Of a stretch of DNA of 54,884 bases, positions 7,270-14,066 are shown one piece after another. The translations under genes and the position numbers were made by a program. Position 1 is the stretch's first letter. Every line of letters starts with the position of its first letter. The notes below the pieces were generated by a model. The model was not told the origin of the DNA and searched no databases. It saw nothing but the letters and a program-made list of their open reading frames with translations. This DNA is from Prevotella sp. CAG:1031 (lineage in GTDB: Bacteria; Bacteroidota; Bacteroidia; Bacteroidales; Muribaculaceae): NCBI GenBank assembly GCA_000431215.1, contig HF985598.1:11536-66419 (forward strand), read 5' to 3'.

Positions 7270-8028
7270 ATGGAACCTCTTTTCTCGATAATAACAGTTA
7301 CATTCAACGCCGAGTCGACTATTGTTCCGACAATCGAGAGTGTCGCCTGCCAGAAAAGTGACCTTTTCGAGTGGATAGTTATTGATGGTGCGTCATCCGA
7401 CAAAACTGTCGATCTCGTCAGGCGCGCCGGCATACCCCGTACTCTAATTGTCAGCGAACCCGACCGGGGACTTTACGATGCCATGAACAAAGGCCTCAAT
7501 CGTGCGCGCGGAGAATATGTGATATTTCTGAATGCCGGTGACAGGTTTCATTCATCCAACGTCATAGAGCGTTTGACACGCGAGGCTCTCGACAACGATT
7601 TTCCGGGCATAATTTACGGACAGACCGATATTGTCGATGCTGAAGGTCATAAGCTCGCCGGAAGGCATCTCGAAGCTCCGGCAGTGCTGACATTCGATTC
7701 ATTCAGAAACGGTATGGTCGTGTGTCATCAGGCTTTCGTCGCCCTGAGAAAGATAACCGGCGATTTCAATCTTCGTTATCGTTTTTCGGCTGATTATGAA
7801 TGGTGTCTGCGTGTTCTGAAGCGTTCGAGACGCAATCTGTATATCGACGACGTTCTGATAGACTATCTTGCCGAAGGCCAGACTACAGCCAACCGGCGGA
7901 CTTCGTTGCGCGAACGCTTCTCGATCATGTGTGACTATTTCGGAACCTGGGACACCATAAAACGACATTTATCTTTCATCCCGCGATATCTCAGGCGTCG
8001 GCGTATTGAAAAAGCATTCATCAAATGA
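7270..8028 (+). CDS. Family 2 glycosyltransferase
   Basis: A 252-residue GT-A enzyme without membrane helices. The N-terminus FSIITVTFNAESTIVPTIES and EWIVIDGASSDKTVDLVRR carry the nucleotide-sugar site. The segment LYDAMNKGLNRARGEYVIFL followed by NAGDRF occupies the DxD position; the WcaA/colanic-acid-like subgroup also has NAGD here. A downstream VCHQAFVALRK and SADYEWCLRVL supply the acceptor-side residues, with ADYEW matching the usual (E/A)D. It would transfer a sugar from an activated donor to a surface glycan. It is a single transferase rather than part of a polysaccharide cluster. It overlaps the next gene by 4 bp. Confidence 0.88.
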   Translation: MEPLFSIITVTFNAESTIVPTIESVACQKSDLFEWIVIDGASSDKTVDLVRRAGIPRTLIVSEPDRGLYDAMNKGLNRARGEYVIFLNAGDRFHSSNVIERLTREALDNDFPGIIYGQTDIVDAEGHKLAGRHLEAPAVLTFDSFRNGMVVCHQAFVALRKITGDFNLRYRFSADYEWCLRVLKRSRRNLYIDDVLIDYLAEGQTTANRRTSLRERFSIMCDYFGTWDTIKRHLSFIPRYLRRRRIEKAFIK

Positions 8029-8327
8029 TACTTCTCAACACCTCCTTCCATCTCGATAGTGTGCTCCGCGATGAATTTCTTTCGTGGATAAACGATGTAT
8101 ACAAACCTGCTATTTCATCTTCAGGCAATTTTTCAGATTTTCTTTTTGCACGAATACTTGAAGAGGTAGGTCAGGGAGTCGATGCTTATTGTTTTCAGTG
8201 TCGCAGTGCGTCGGAAAGCGACGCCAAGGATTGGAGAGATAACGCCGGGGTAAAGCTGATGTCCTCTTTTGCGCGTCGTTTTCCGGAGCGGGTCGTGTAT
8301 TTCACAACTCTCATGGAAATATTGTAG
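8025..8327 (+). CDS. DUF4286 family protein
   Basis: A 100-residue protein: MILLNTSFHLDSVLRDEFLS, a middle DFLFARILEEVGQGVDAYCF and a closing FARRFPERVVYFTTLMEIL. This pattern (N-terminal strand with NT-F-H, end with F-x-T-L-M-E-L) matches the DUF4286 group of Bacteroidetes, which is usually found just upstream of ruvC, as it is here. The fold is probably ferredoxin-like. The biochemical role is unknown. It starts 4 bp inside the glycosyltransferase and ends 1 bp before ruvC, so translation is likely coupled. Confidence 0.82.
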   Translation: MILLNTSFHLDSVLRDEFLSWINDVYKPAISSSGNFSDFLFARILEEVGQGVDAYCFQCRSASESDAKDWRDNAGVKLMSSFARRFPERVVYFTTLMEIL

Positions 8328-8328
8328 T

Positions 8329-8901
8329 ATGGCTCAATCTCACGAGTATGAGCGCATAATTCTGGGCGTTGATCCCGGTACGAATGTCATGGGATACGGC
8401 ATAGTCGGCATCCACGGCAAAACGGCATCACTGATCGCATTAGGCGTAATTCGCCTGTCGAAAATCTCGAGTCATTACGAAAGGCTTAGCCATATCTATC
8501 GGAGAATATCAGGGATTGTTGATTCATACCGGCCTGATGAACTGGCCATCGAGGCTCCGTTCTTCGGGAAAAATGTGCAGTCGATGCTAAAACTCGGTCG
8601 CGCCCAGGGAGTAGCTATCGCCGCCGCCATGGGGCAGGGTATTCCTATTTCGGAATATGAGCCTCGAACGATAAAAATGGCCATTACAGGCAACGGTGCA
8701 GCCTCGAAAGAGCAGGTGCGCGATATGATCAAGCGTATTCTGAAGATCGGCGACGATGTCATGCCTCCCGAGCTTGACGCAACAGATGCACTTGGCGCGG
8801 CAATGTGCCACTTCTACGAGTCGGCAAAGCCGTTACCGACAGGACGGGGAGCTTCGTGGAAAGACTTTATTGCAAAAAATCCGGATCGCGTCAGGAGATG
8901 A
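8329..8901 (+). CDS. ruvC: Holliday junction resolvase RuvC
   Basis: A 190-residue nuclease with the RNase-H-fold motifs of RuvC: ILGVDPGTNVMGYGIV (first catalytic Asp), LAIEAPFFGKNVQSMLKLGR (catalytic Glu and the F-x-N loop), EYEPRTIKMAITGNGAASKE, and a closing ELDATDALGAAMCH that gives the last two acidic residues. It cuts four-way DNA junctions during recombination with RuvAB. The ATG at 8329 was chosen because it lies directly after the DUF4286 stop and gives the family's usual N-terminus. Its stop is one base from the stop of the convergent fmt gene, so no terminator fits between them. Confidence 0.97.
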   Translation: MAQSHEYERIILGVDPGTNVMGYGIVGIHGKTASLIALGVIRLSKISSHYERLSHIYRRISGIVDSYRPDELAIEAPFFGKNVQSMLKLGRAQGVAIAAAMGQGIPISEYEPRTIKMAITGNGAASKEQVRDMIKRILKIGDDVMPPELDATDALGAAMCHFYESAKPLPTGRGASWKDFIAKNPDRVRR

Positions 8902-8902
8902 C

Positions 8903-9829
8903 TCAGCGCAATCCGCGCAGAAAATCTGCGACTGGCATTCTGCGCTTTCCGGGAGCCTGAAGCGAGACCACTTCGAGCGACCTGTTGTCGCCGGCTCCGA
9001 CTATCAGATTGCTTCCGTCAATAATCACTTCACCGGGTGAAAGTTTTTTGTCGGACACCTTTACCTCGAATATCTTGACATCACCGATCCCCTCGATGTG
9101 ACCTCTTGCCCCGGGGTAGGGCGACAGACCGCGGACTTGGTTGCGAAGCTCTTCCGCAGGCCTGTTCCAGTCGATGAGGCAATCTTCGGCAAATATCTTG
9201 GGGGCCTCACATGGCTCGACATCGAGTGCGAGGCGTTCTTGCGGAGTTCGCACAATTTCTCCGGCAACTATGTCGTCGATAGTTTTGAGAGTCAGTTCCG
9301 CACCGAGTTCCATCAGACGGTCATGGATGTCGCCGACATTATCGGATGGCCTGATCTCTATCTTCTCCTGGGATATTACGTCGCCTGTATCTATTTCATG
9401 CTTAAGGAAGAACGTCGTTACGCCGGTTTCAGTATCTCCGTTCATGACGGCTCTGTTTATCGGAGCTGCTCCACGGTAACGCGGTAATAGCGAAGCATGT
9501 AGATTAAACGTTCCCAACGGCGGCATTGTCCATACGATTTCAGGCAGCATCCTGAAAGCAATGACAATGAACAGATCAGCTTTCAGCTCCCGGAGTTCAT
9601 CGACAAATTCCGGCGATTTCAGCTTTTCGGGCTGCATGACGTGAAGTCCGCGTTCGATCGCGGTAGTTTTAACAGCCGAATGAATAACCTTATGGCCGCG
9701 GCCACCGACTTTGTCGGGCATGGTCACTACTCCGACCACATTATAGCCTGCGTCGCAGATTTTATTCAGAGAGTATGCGGCAAACTCAGGGGTGCCGAGG
9801 AAAACTATGCGAAGGTCGTCTTTTGTCAT
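8903..9829 (-). CDS. fmt: Methionyl-tRNA formyltransferase
   Basis: A 308-residue enzyme that formylates initiator Met-tRNA using 10-formyl-tetrahydrofolate. It shows RIVFLGTPEFAAYSL, the catalytic region FNLHASLLPRYRGAAPINRA (Asn and His of the formyltransferase site) and the ETGVTTFFLKHEIDTGDVIS stretch carrying the active-site Asp. The C-terminal beta-barrel (NQVRGLSPYPGA...) binds tRNA. Length is normal. It is the last gene of a minus-strand run kdsA - rluA-type - fmt, starting 13 bp after its neighbour's stop. Confidence 0.97.
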   Translation of the reverse strand: MTKDDLRIVFLGTPEFAAYSLNKICDAGYNVVGVVTMPDKVGGRGHKVIHSAVKTTAIERGLHVMQPEKLKSPEFVDELRELKADLFIVIAFRMLPEIVWTMPPLGTFNLHASLLPRYRGAAPINRAVMNGDTETGVTTFFLKHEIDTGDVISQEKIEIRPSDNVGDIHDRLMELGAELTLKTIDDIVAGEIVRTPQERLALDVEPCEAPKIFAEDCLIDWNRPAEELRNQVRGLSPYPGARGHIEGIGDVKIFEVKVSDKKLSPGEVIIDGSNLIVGAGDNRSLEVVSLQAPGKRRMPVADFLRGLR

Positions 9830-9842
9830 TCTGAAAAATCAA

Positions 9843-10523
9843 TTAGTTAGGTATAATGTCGGAGAAAGCCTGCCAGAGCTTGTCGGAGGGAAGAGGCGCG
9901 GTAATATCAATCATCTCATGCGAAACGGGATGTTCGAAGCGAATCCGCCGGGCCAGAAGTGATATGGAACCATCGGGATTTGAACGTTTGTCGCCATATT
10001 TAAGGTCTCCTTTAACAGGCATCCCGGCAGCCGACAGCTGAACGCGGATCTGATGCTTTCTACCGGTTTCAAGATTGACCTCAAGTAGATGGTATCGGTC
10101 GGAGGATGCTCTATGTGTATAGCTTAGAGCAGCTTCTTTAGCGCCTACGACAGGGCGTGCATGAGCCGTGGATTTATTGGTCTTTTCGACAGTAGTTATC
10201 CAGTTTACAAGTCTGGCAGCCGGCAGAATCGGTTTATTACGTGTCAAAGCCCAATAGGTTTTGTGAACCTCACCCTTACGAAACATTTCATTGAGCCGGG
10301 TGAGCGCTTTTGAGGTCTTGGCGAACACAACGACACCACCGACAGGACGGTCGAGCCTGTGAACTACCCCGAGAAAAACATTTCCCGGTTTCCCGTATTT
10401 CTCTTTCAGCCATCGTTTGAGCGTCTCAACGAGGGGTTCGTCGCCGGTCTTGTCGCCTTGCACAATTTCGCCCGGCTCTTTATTGACCACCATCAGGTGG
10501 TTGTCCTCGTATAGCACTGTCAT
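9843..10523 (-). CDS. RluA-family RNA pseudouridine synthase
   Basis: A 226-residue enzyme converting uridine to pseudouridine in RNA. The catalytic motif is VVHRLDRPVGGVVVFAKT (Asp in HRLD). LYEDNHLMVVNKEPGEIVQG is the usual N-terminus and LETGRKHQIRVQLSAAG the second signature. No S4 domain precedes it, so it is the short RluA/RluC-like form without extra RNA-binding part. Target site cannot be told from sequence. Its ATG overlaps the end of kdsA by 4 bp, and fmt follows after 13 bp. Confidence 0.93.
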   Translation of the reverse strand: MTVLYEDNHLMVVNKEPGEIVQGDKTGDEPLVETLKRWLKEKYGKPGNVFLGVVHRLDRPVGGVVVFAKTSKALTRLNEMFRKGEVHKTYWALTRNKPILPAARLVNWITTVEKTNKSTAHARPVVGAKEAALSYTHRASSDRYHLLEVNLETGRKHQIRVQLSAAGMPVKGDLKYGDKRSNPDGSISLLARRIRFEHPVSHEMIDITAPLPSDKLWQAFSDIIPN

Positions 10524-11341
10524 CGGCCGATCTCATTGACTGCTGAACGCAAAACTGTCAGCCGTTCAAGCAACGGCTTTACAAGATCGAGACGCAGCAT
10601 ATTGGCGCCGTCGCTCTTTGCAACTGAGGGGTCGGGGTGAGTTTCCATAAAAAGACCGTCGGCTCCTGCCGCGACAGCACATCGCGCAATAGTCTCGATC
10701 ATATCCGGACGGCCGCCGGTTACTCCTTCGGTGCGGTTTGGTTGCTGAAGAGAGTGAGTTATGTCAACTACTACGGGGCATTGAGCCTCATGCCTCATCG
10801 ACGGAACTCCCCGGAAATCTACTATCAGATCTCCATAGCCGAACGAGGTCCCCCGATCAGTCAGAGCTACATTGTCGTTGCCTGTAGATCGAACTTTCTC
10901 CACCGCAAACCGCATTGATTCGGGCGAAGAGAACTGTCCTTTTTTGATATTCACAGCAAGATCTGAGCGTCCGGCGGCAAGAAGCAGATCGGTCTGACGG
11001 CAAAGAAATGCAGGAATCTGGAGCGCATCGACATATTCGGCGGCCATATCTACTTCATGACATTCATGAACGTCAGTTATCACAGGTATTCCGAATTCAC
11101 GGCCAACCCGCGAAAGAATATCCAGGGCCTTGACATCGCCTATGCCGGTAAACGAATTGAGACGCGATCTGTTTGCCTTGCGATACGATCCTTTGAAAAT
11201 CAGAGGAATGTCGAGCTCGCGGCAGATCCCGACAAGGACCCCGGCAATGTCGAAAGCCATTTGTTCGCCTTCGACAACGCATGGCCCGGCAATCAGAAAG
11301 AAATTCTGTTCCGAGGCTATCTTGTTGAAGTTTACACTCAT
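10520..11341 (-). CDS. kdsA: 3-deoxy-8-phosphooctulonate synthase
   Basis: A 273-residue enzyme condensing phosphoenolpyruvate with arabinose-5-phosphate to make Kdo-8-phosphate for lipopolysaccharide. Signatures include FFLIAGPCVVEGEQMAFDIA, LIFKGSYRKANRSRLNSF, GIPVITDVHECHEV, NIKKGQFSSPE and LTDRGTSFGYGDLIVDFRG, with VVVDITHSLQQPN and FMETHPDP near the end. The Cys in AGPC suggests the metal-dependent class, though that needs a check. The ATG at 11341 (MSVNFNKIASEQ) is preferred to one 24 bases upstream because it gives the family N-terminus and lies after the -7 box at 11363-11370. Confidence 0.96.
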   Translation of the reverse strand: MSVNFNKIASEQNFFLIAGPCVVEGEQMAFDIAGVLVGICRELDIPLIFKGSYRKANRSRLNSFTGIGDVKALDILSRVGREFGIPVITDVHECHEVDMAAEYVDALQIPAFLCRQTDLLLAAGRSDLAVNIKKGQFSSPESMRFAVEKVRSTGNDNVALTDRGTSFGYGDLIVDFRGVPSMRHEAQCPVVVDITHSLQQPNRTEGVTGGRPDMIETIARCAVAAGADGLFMETHPDPSVAKSDGANMLRLDLVKPLLERLTVLRSAVNEIGR

Positions 11342-11362
11342 TGCTTTTAGTTTTAACGACCA

Positions 11363-11370
11363 CAAATTTA
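11363..11370 (-). promoter_or_regulatory. Bacteroidetes -7 box (TAAATTTG) for the kdsA operon
   Basis: Read on the minus strand, the box lies 21 bases before the kdsA ATG. It sits back to back with a plus-strand box at 11400-11407, forming a compact divergent promoter region between kdsA and the glutaminase gene. The -33 element is not clear. Confidence 0.5.
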
Positions 11371-11399
11371 CGCGATTTTTTTCTTACGTGAAAATCTGC

Positions 11400-11407
11400 T
11401 AACTTTG
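11400..11407 (+). promoter_or_regulatory. Bacteroidetes -7 box (TAACTTTG) for the GMP-synthase glutaminase gene
   Basis: The box is an exact match to the TAnnTTTG consensus and lies 29 bases before the ATG at 11437, leaving a leader of about 22 bases. Its presence argues that the truncated gene is still transcribed. Confidence 0.6.
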
Positions 11408-11436
11408 CAGTCATAAAACTCAGCGCATCATTATTC

Positions 11437-12012
11437 ATGCAAAGAATCATTATCCTTGACTTTGGATCGCAGACAACGCAACTGATAGCACGTCGTATTC
11501 GCGAGCTAAGCGTTTATTGCGAAATCCTTCCTTACAACAAGTATCCCCACGGAAACGACAGCGATGTCATCGGAGTAATTCTCAGCGGCTCGCCTTTTTC
11601 GGTTTACGACGAAAAGGCATTCCGAGCAGATCTGAGCGGAATTCTCGGTCGACTTCCCGTCCTTGGAATATGCTATGGCGCCCAGTTCATGAGCTATATC
11701 GGAGGCGGCACTGTCGAACCGGCCAACAGCCGCGAATACGGACGTGCACGGCTTCAGTGGGTCGACCAGTCAGATCCTCTTTTCATAGGTATTGAACCTG
11801 GCGCGCAAGTCTGGATGAGCCATGGCGATACGATTACTTCGCTCCCGGAAGGCTATCATGAGATTGCGTCGACTGACAAAGTCCGTATCGCCGCCTATCA
11901 TGCCGAGTCTATGCCGGTGTGGGGTGTTCAGTTCCATCCCGAAGTCTATCACTCGGAATGTGGTATGAGATTGCTGCTGACCCATAAAAAGCCGCGACGA
12001 ACGCACGCGTAA
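11437..12012 (+). CDS. GMP synthase glutamine-amidotransferase domain only (truncated or stand-alone GuaA)
   Basis: A 191-residue class I glutaminase matching the first third of bacterial GuaA (about 510 residues). IIILDFGSQTTQLIARRIRE is the GuaA opening; the nucleophile is C79 in LGICYGAQF, with H167 and E169 in VQFHPEVYHS completing the triad. The ATP-pyrophosphatase and dimerisation domains are missing. Homology ends about residue 180 and the last 11 residues (THKKPRRTHA) are basic and unlike GuaA. Only 28 bp separate the stop from a tRNA-terminator hairpin. It could be a decayed second copy, or a stand-alone glutaminase subunit as in archaeal split GMP synthases. A complete guaA elsewhere in the genome would support decay. 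Confidence 0.85.
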   Translation: MQRIIILDFGSQTTQLIARRIRELSVYCEILPYNKYPHGNDSDVIGVILSGSPFSVYDEKAFRADLSGILGRLPVLGICYGAQFMSYIGGGTVEPANSREYGRARLQWVDQSDPLFIGIEPGAQVWMSHGDTITSLPEGYHEIASTDKVRIAAYHAESMPVWGVQFHPEVYHSECGMRLLLTHKKPRRTHA

Positions 12013-12040
12013 ACAGCTGATAATCGTCTGTTTACAACAA

Positions 12041-12062
12041 AACTCCGACTTTCGTCGGAGTT
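12041..12062 (-). terminator. Hairpin terminator after tRNA-Phe
   Basis: A perfect 9-bp stem (AACTCCGAC/GTCGGAGTT) with a TTTC loop. Read on the minus strand it starts 4 bases after the tRNA's CCA and is followed by a T-rich TTTGTTGT, as in an intrinsic terminator. Confidence 0.7.
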
Positions 12063-12065
12063 GTC

Positions 12066-12141
12066 TGGTGGTGCCAACGGGATTCGAACCAGTGACACAC
12101 GGATTTTCAGTCCGATGCTCTACCAACTGAGCTATGGCACC
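12066..12141 (-). tRNA. tRNA-Phe (GAA)
   Basis: A full cloverleaf of 76 bases including an encoded CCA. The acceptor is GGTGCCA/TGGCACC with discriminator A. The D arm is AGCTCAGTTGGTAGAGC, the anticodon arm carries ACTGAAAAT with anticodon GAA, and the T loop is GGTTCGAATCC. A promoter lies at 12175-12206 and a hairpin terminator follows. The gene is complete, with no sign of integration at its 3' end. Confidence 0.97.
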
Positions 12142-12174
12142 TTGCTTCAGGAGGGCGTCCCCCTTTTTGCGTTG

Positions 12175-12206
12175 CAAAGGTAGAAAGATATTTTTAATTG
12201 TGCAAA
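12175..12206 (-). promoter_or_regulatory. Promoter of tRNA-Phe (-33 TTTG, -7 TACCTTTG)
   Basis: On the minus strand, TTTG at 12203-12206 and TACCTTTG at 12175-12182 are separated by 20 bases, a textbook Bacteroidetes arrangement. Transcription would begin about 26 bases before the mature tRNA. Confidence 0.75.
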
Positions 12207-12236
12207 CTATTTCGCATTTTTTTCAATTTTTCGTGA

Positions 12237-14060
12237 TCAGTGATTGGTCAGCTGCGGGCGGAATCCTAGCTTTGAGAGGCGCAGATTGAAGTCATATCTG
12301 TCTGATCGTTTGATAAGTATTAAGTAGTTTTCGGCGAGATTGACAATCTTGCGAATCTCGGGATCGTTGATGATGGCGTCGATTAAGAGTTTGTCGTCTG
12401 GGTTGAGACGGATTATATCGTAGTCCATCGACAGCACCCCCGAAATCTCAGGGATACGCTGTTGCAATTCGGAGTAAAAGCCCTGCCACACGGGGCTGAG
12501 TTTGTCGCGAGGGCCGGTCACATATTTCTCGAACTGACCGATAATATATTGGAGTGCTTCGACATTTCTTTCTTTATTTACGACCTTGACGGCTTCGAGA
12601 ACATAGCGCCGGCCTCCGATATTTCTGCCTAACCTTTCAAGAAATACGAGATAGGGATTGTTGTCCGACAGATTGCCTATTATCAGATGGTCAGGGTCGA
12701 TCTCAAACAAACTGTCGTCGACGCGCGAGTCGGGCAACTCGACATCATCCGTGACGCCGAAAACATAGCGTCCTATATCGGTCAGGCGGAAACGCCTGAC
12801 GCCGTCGGCGAAAGAATATGCCGGCGCCGTATGATCGTAAGCGATGTCGACAATGCCGCAGGCTGCCAGAAGCATGAGCATACCGCGATGGAAGGGTATA
12901 ACATAGCTGCGGTGAAGGTCTGTGAAATCGACATACGAGTCGGTCAGCTTGCTTTTAAGTTTTGTCGGCGAGAATTTGTCAATAGTTCCGAGAAGCTGCT
13001 GCGGGCCATATTGGCTCAGACAATCGTCGATGAGCCTGTCAACCGAAAGCCATCCCGTCGATTTGGCGCGTTTCCGCATCTGAGCCATGAAAACCGACAC
13101 CATCGCTTTGACAGGTTTAGACTCGGTGGTCGTCGACAATCCTCTGAGATGCGGCACAAACGGCCCTATGACCTGTTGATCGACGATATACGCCATATTA
13201 TCGGGCACGGCGCGCAGAAAACCTTTAACCGTCTCTAACGAAGAGGCCGGCGCAAAACCTATGAGATTGGCCAACAGCAACAGGCGCCACTGGGCGGCCT
13301 CCCTGTCGTCCGACTCAAAAAAGGGCCTGCAAATCAGGCTGCGGCTGATTTTATTTATTGACGAAGCTGTCACTCTGGCCGCACCGCGCTCAGCAGCGCC
13401 GGTCTCAAACATCGTTTTCAGCGCCACAAAAACCGAAGCAAGATCTTCTAATCCCGAAAAGACAGTCATTCCTTCGGGCATCGATTCGAGCGGTTCATCG
13501 GCTACAAGACGTCCTTTCAGATCCAGAATCGACCAGAACCATTCTTTTGTAGGCACAACATAAACTTTATAGCGGGTCGACCAGCTGCCTCCCCACGAAC
13601 TGACAGTAACGCTCGACATGTAGGAAAACAACTGTGCGGCCGTGCCATAGAAATCGAGCATTCCAAAATTGACGTTCAGCGCATTCATCGACATTGCCTT
13701 GTTTACAGCTTCGGCTTCGATGGCGGCATTGCCGGCGAAAGCGTCGACCAATTCTCTTGAGCCCGGGAGCCTGCGAAGCAATATCTTACGGCCTTCGTTG
13801 CTATAGACAAACACGTTGACAAAGCGGCGCAGCGATTCTACCGAGAATTTTTCGACCGTCGGGCTATTCAATATCAGCTCGAACTCGGTCGTCGACCGGC
13901 CTTCGGCTTCAATAAATATAACCCTGGAGTCTTTAACCGCCGATTTTATAAATTTTGTCATGCCTACGACTGCTGGCTTAAGGCGCCGCCGCCGTTCGAA
14001 ACGGTTGTCGATAGCGTTGATCAAATCGAGATTGCAGTGTATTTCGAGCGTAGTTTCCAT
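12237..14060 (-). CDS. Snf2-partner protein; C-terminus resembles XPB/Ssl2 N-terminal-like (Helicase_C_3) domain
   Basis: A 607-residue cytoplasmic protein with no signal peptide or membrane helix. I do not recognise the first 400 residues. From about 390 on there is a winged-helix-like stretch (LMLLAACGIVDIAYD, FRLTDIGRYVFGVTDD). Then comes a pattern like the XPB/Ssl2 N-terminal-type domain: DPDHLIIGNLSDNNPYLVFL, ERLGRNIGGRRYVLEAVKVV, a helical repeat ending LQQRIPEISG, and DYDIIRLNPDDKLLIDAIIN. That assignment is by order and shape only. It starts 6 bp after the Snf2 ATPase stop, so the pair should be made together. Possible roles are a substrate or DNA-binding subunit of the ATPase, or part of a defence or repair module. 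Confidence 0.6.
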   Translation of the reverse strand: METTLEIHCNLDLINAIDNRFERRRRLKPAVVGMTKFIKSAVKDSRVIFIEAEGRSTTEFELILNSPTVEKFSVESLRRFVNVFVYSNEGRKILLRRLPGSRELVDAFAGNAAIEAEAVNKAMSMNALNVNFGMLDFYGTAAQLFSYMSSVTVSSWGGSWSTRYKVYVVPTKEWFWSILDLKGRLVADEPLESMPEGMTVFSGLEDLASVFVALKTMFETGAAERGAARVTASSINKISRSLICRPFFESDDREAAQWRLLLLANLIGFAPASSLETVKGFLRAVPDNMAYIVDQQVIGPFVPHLRGLSTTTESKPVKAMVSVFMAQMRKRAKSTGWLSVDRLIDDCLSQYGPQQLLGTIDKFSPTKLKSKLTDSYVDFTDLHRSYVIPFHRGMLMLLAACGIVDIAYDHTAPAYSFADGVRRFRLTDIGRYVFGVTDDVELPDSRVDDSLFEIDPDHLIIGNLSDNNPYLVFLERLGRNIGGRRYVLEAVKVVNKERNVEALQYIIGQFEKYVTGPRDKLSPVWQGFYSELQQRIPEISGVLSMDYDIIRLNPDDKLLIDAIINDPEIRKIVNLAENYLILIKRSDRYDFNLRLSKLGFRPQLTNH

Positions 14061-14066
14061 GAGAAC

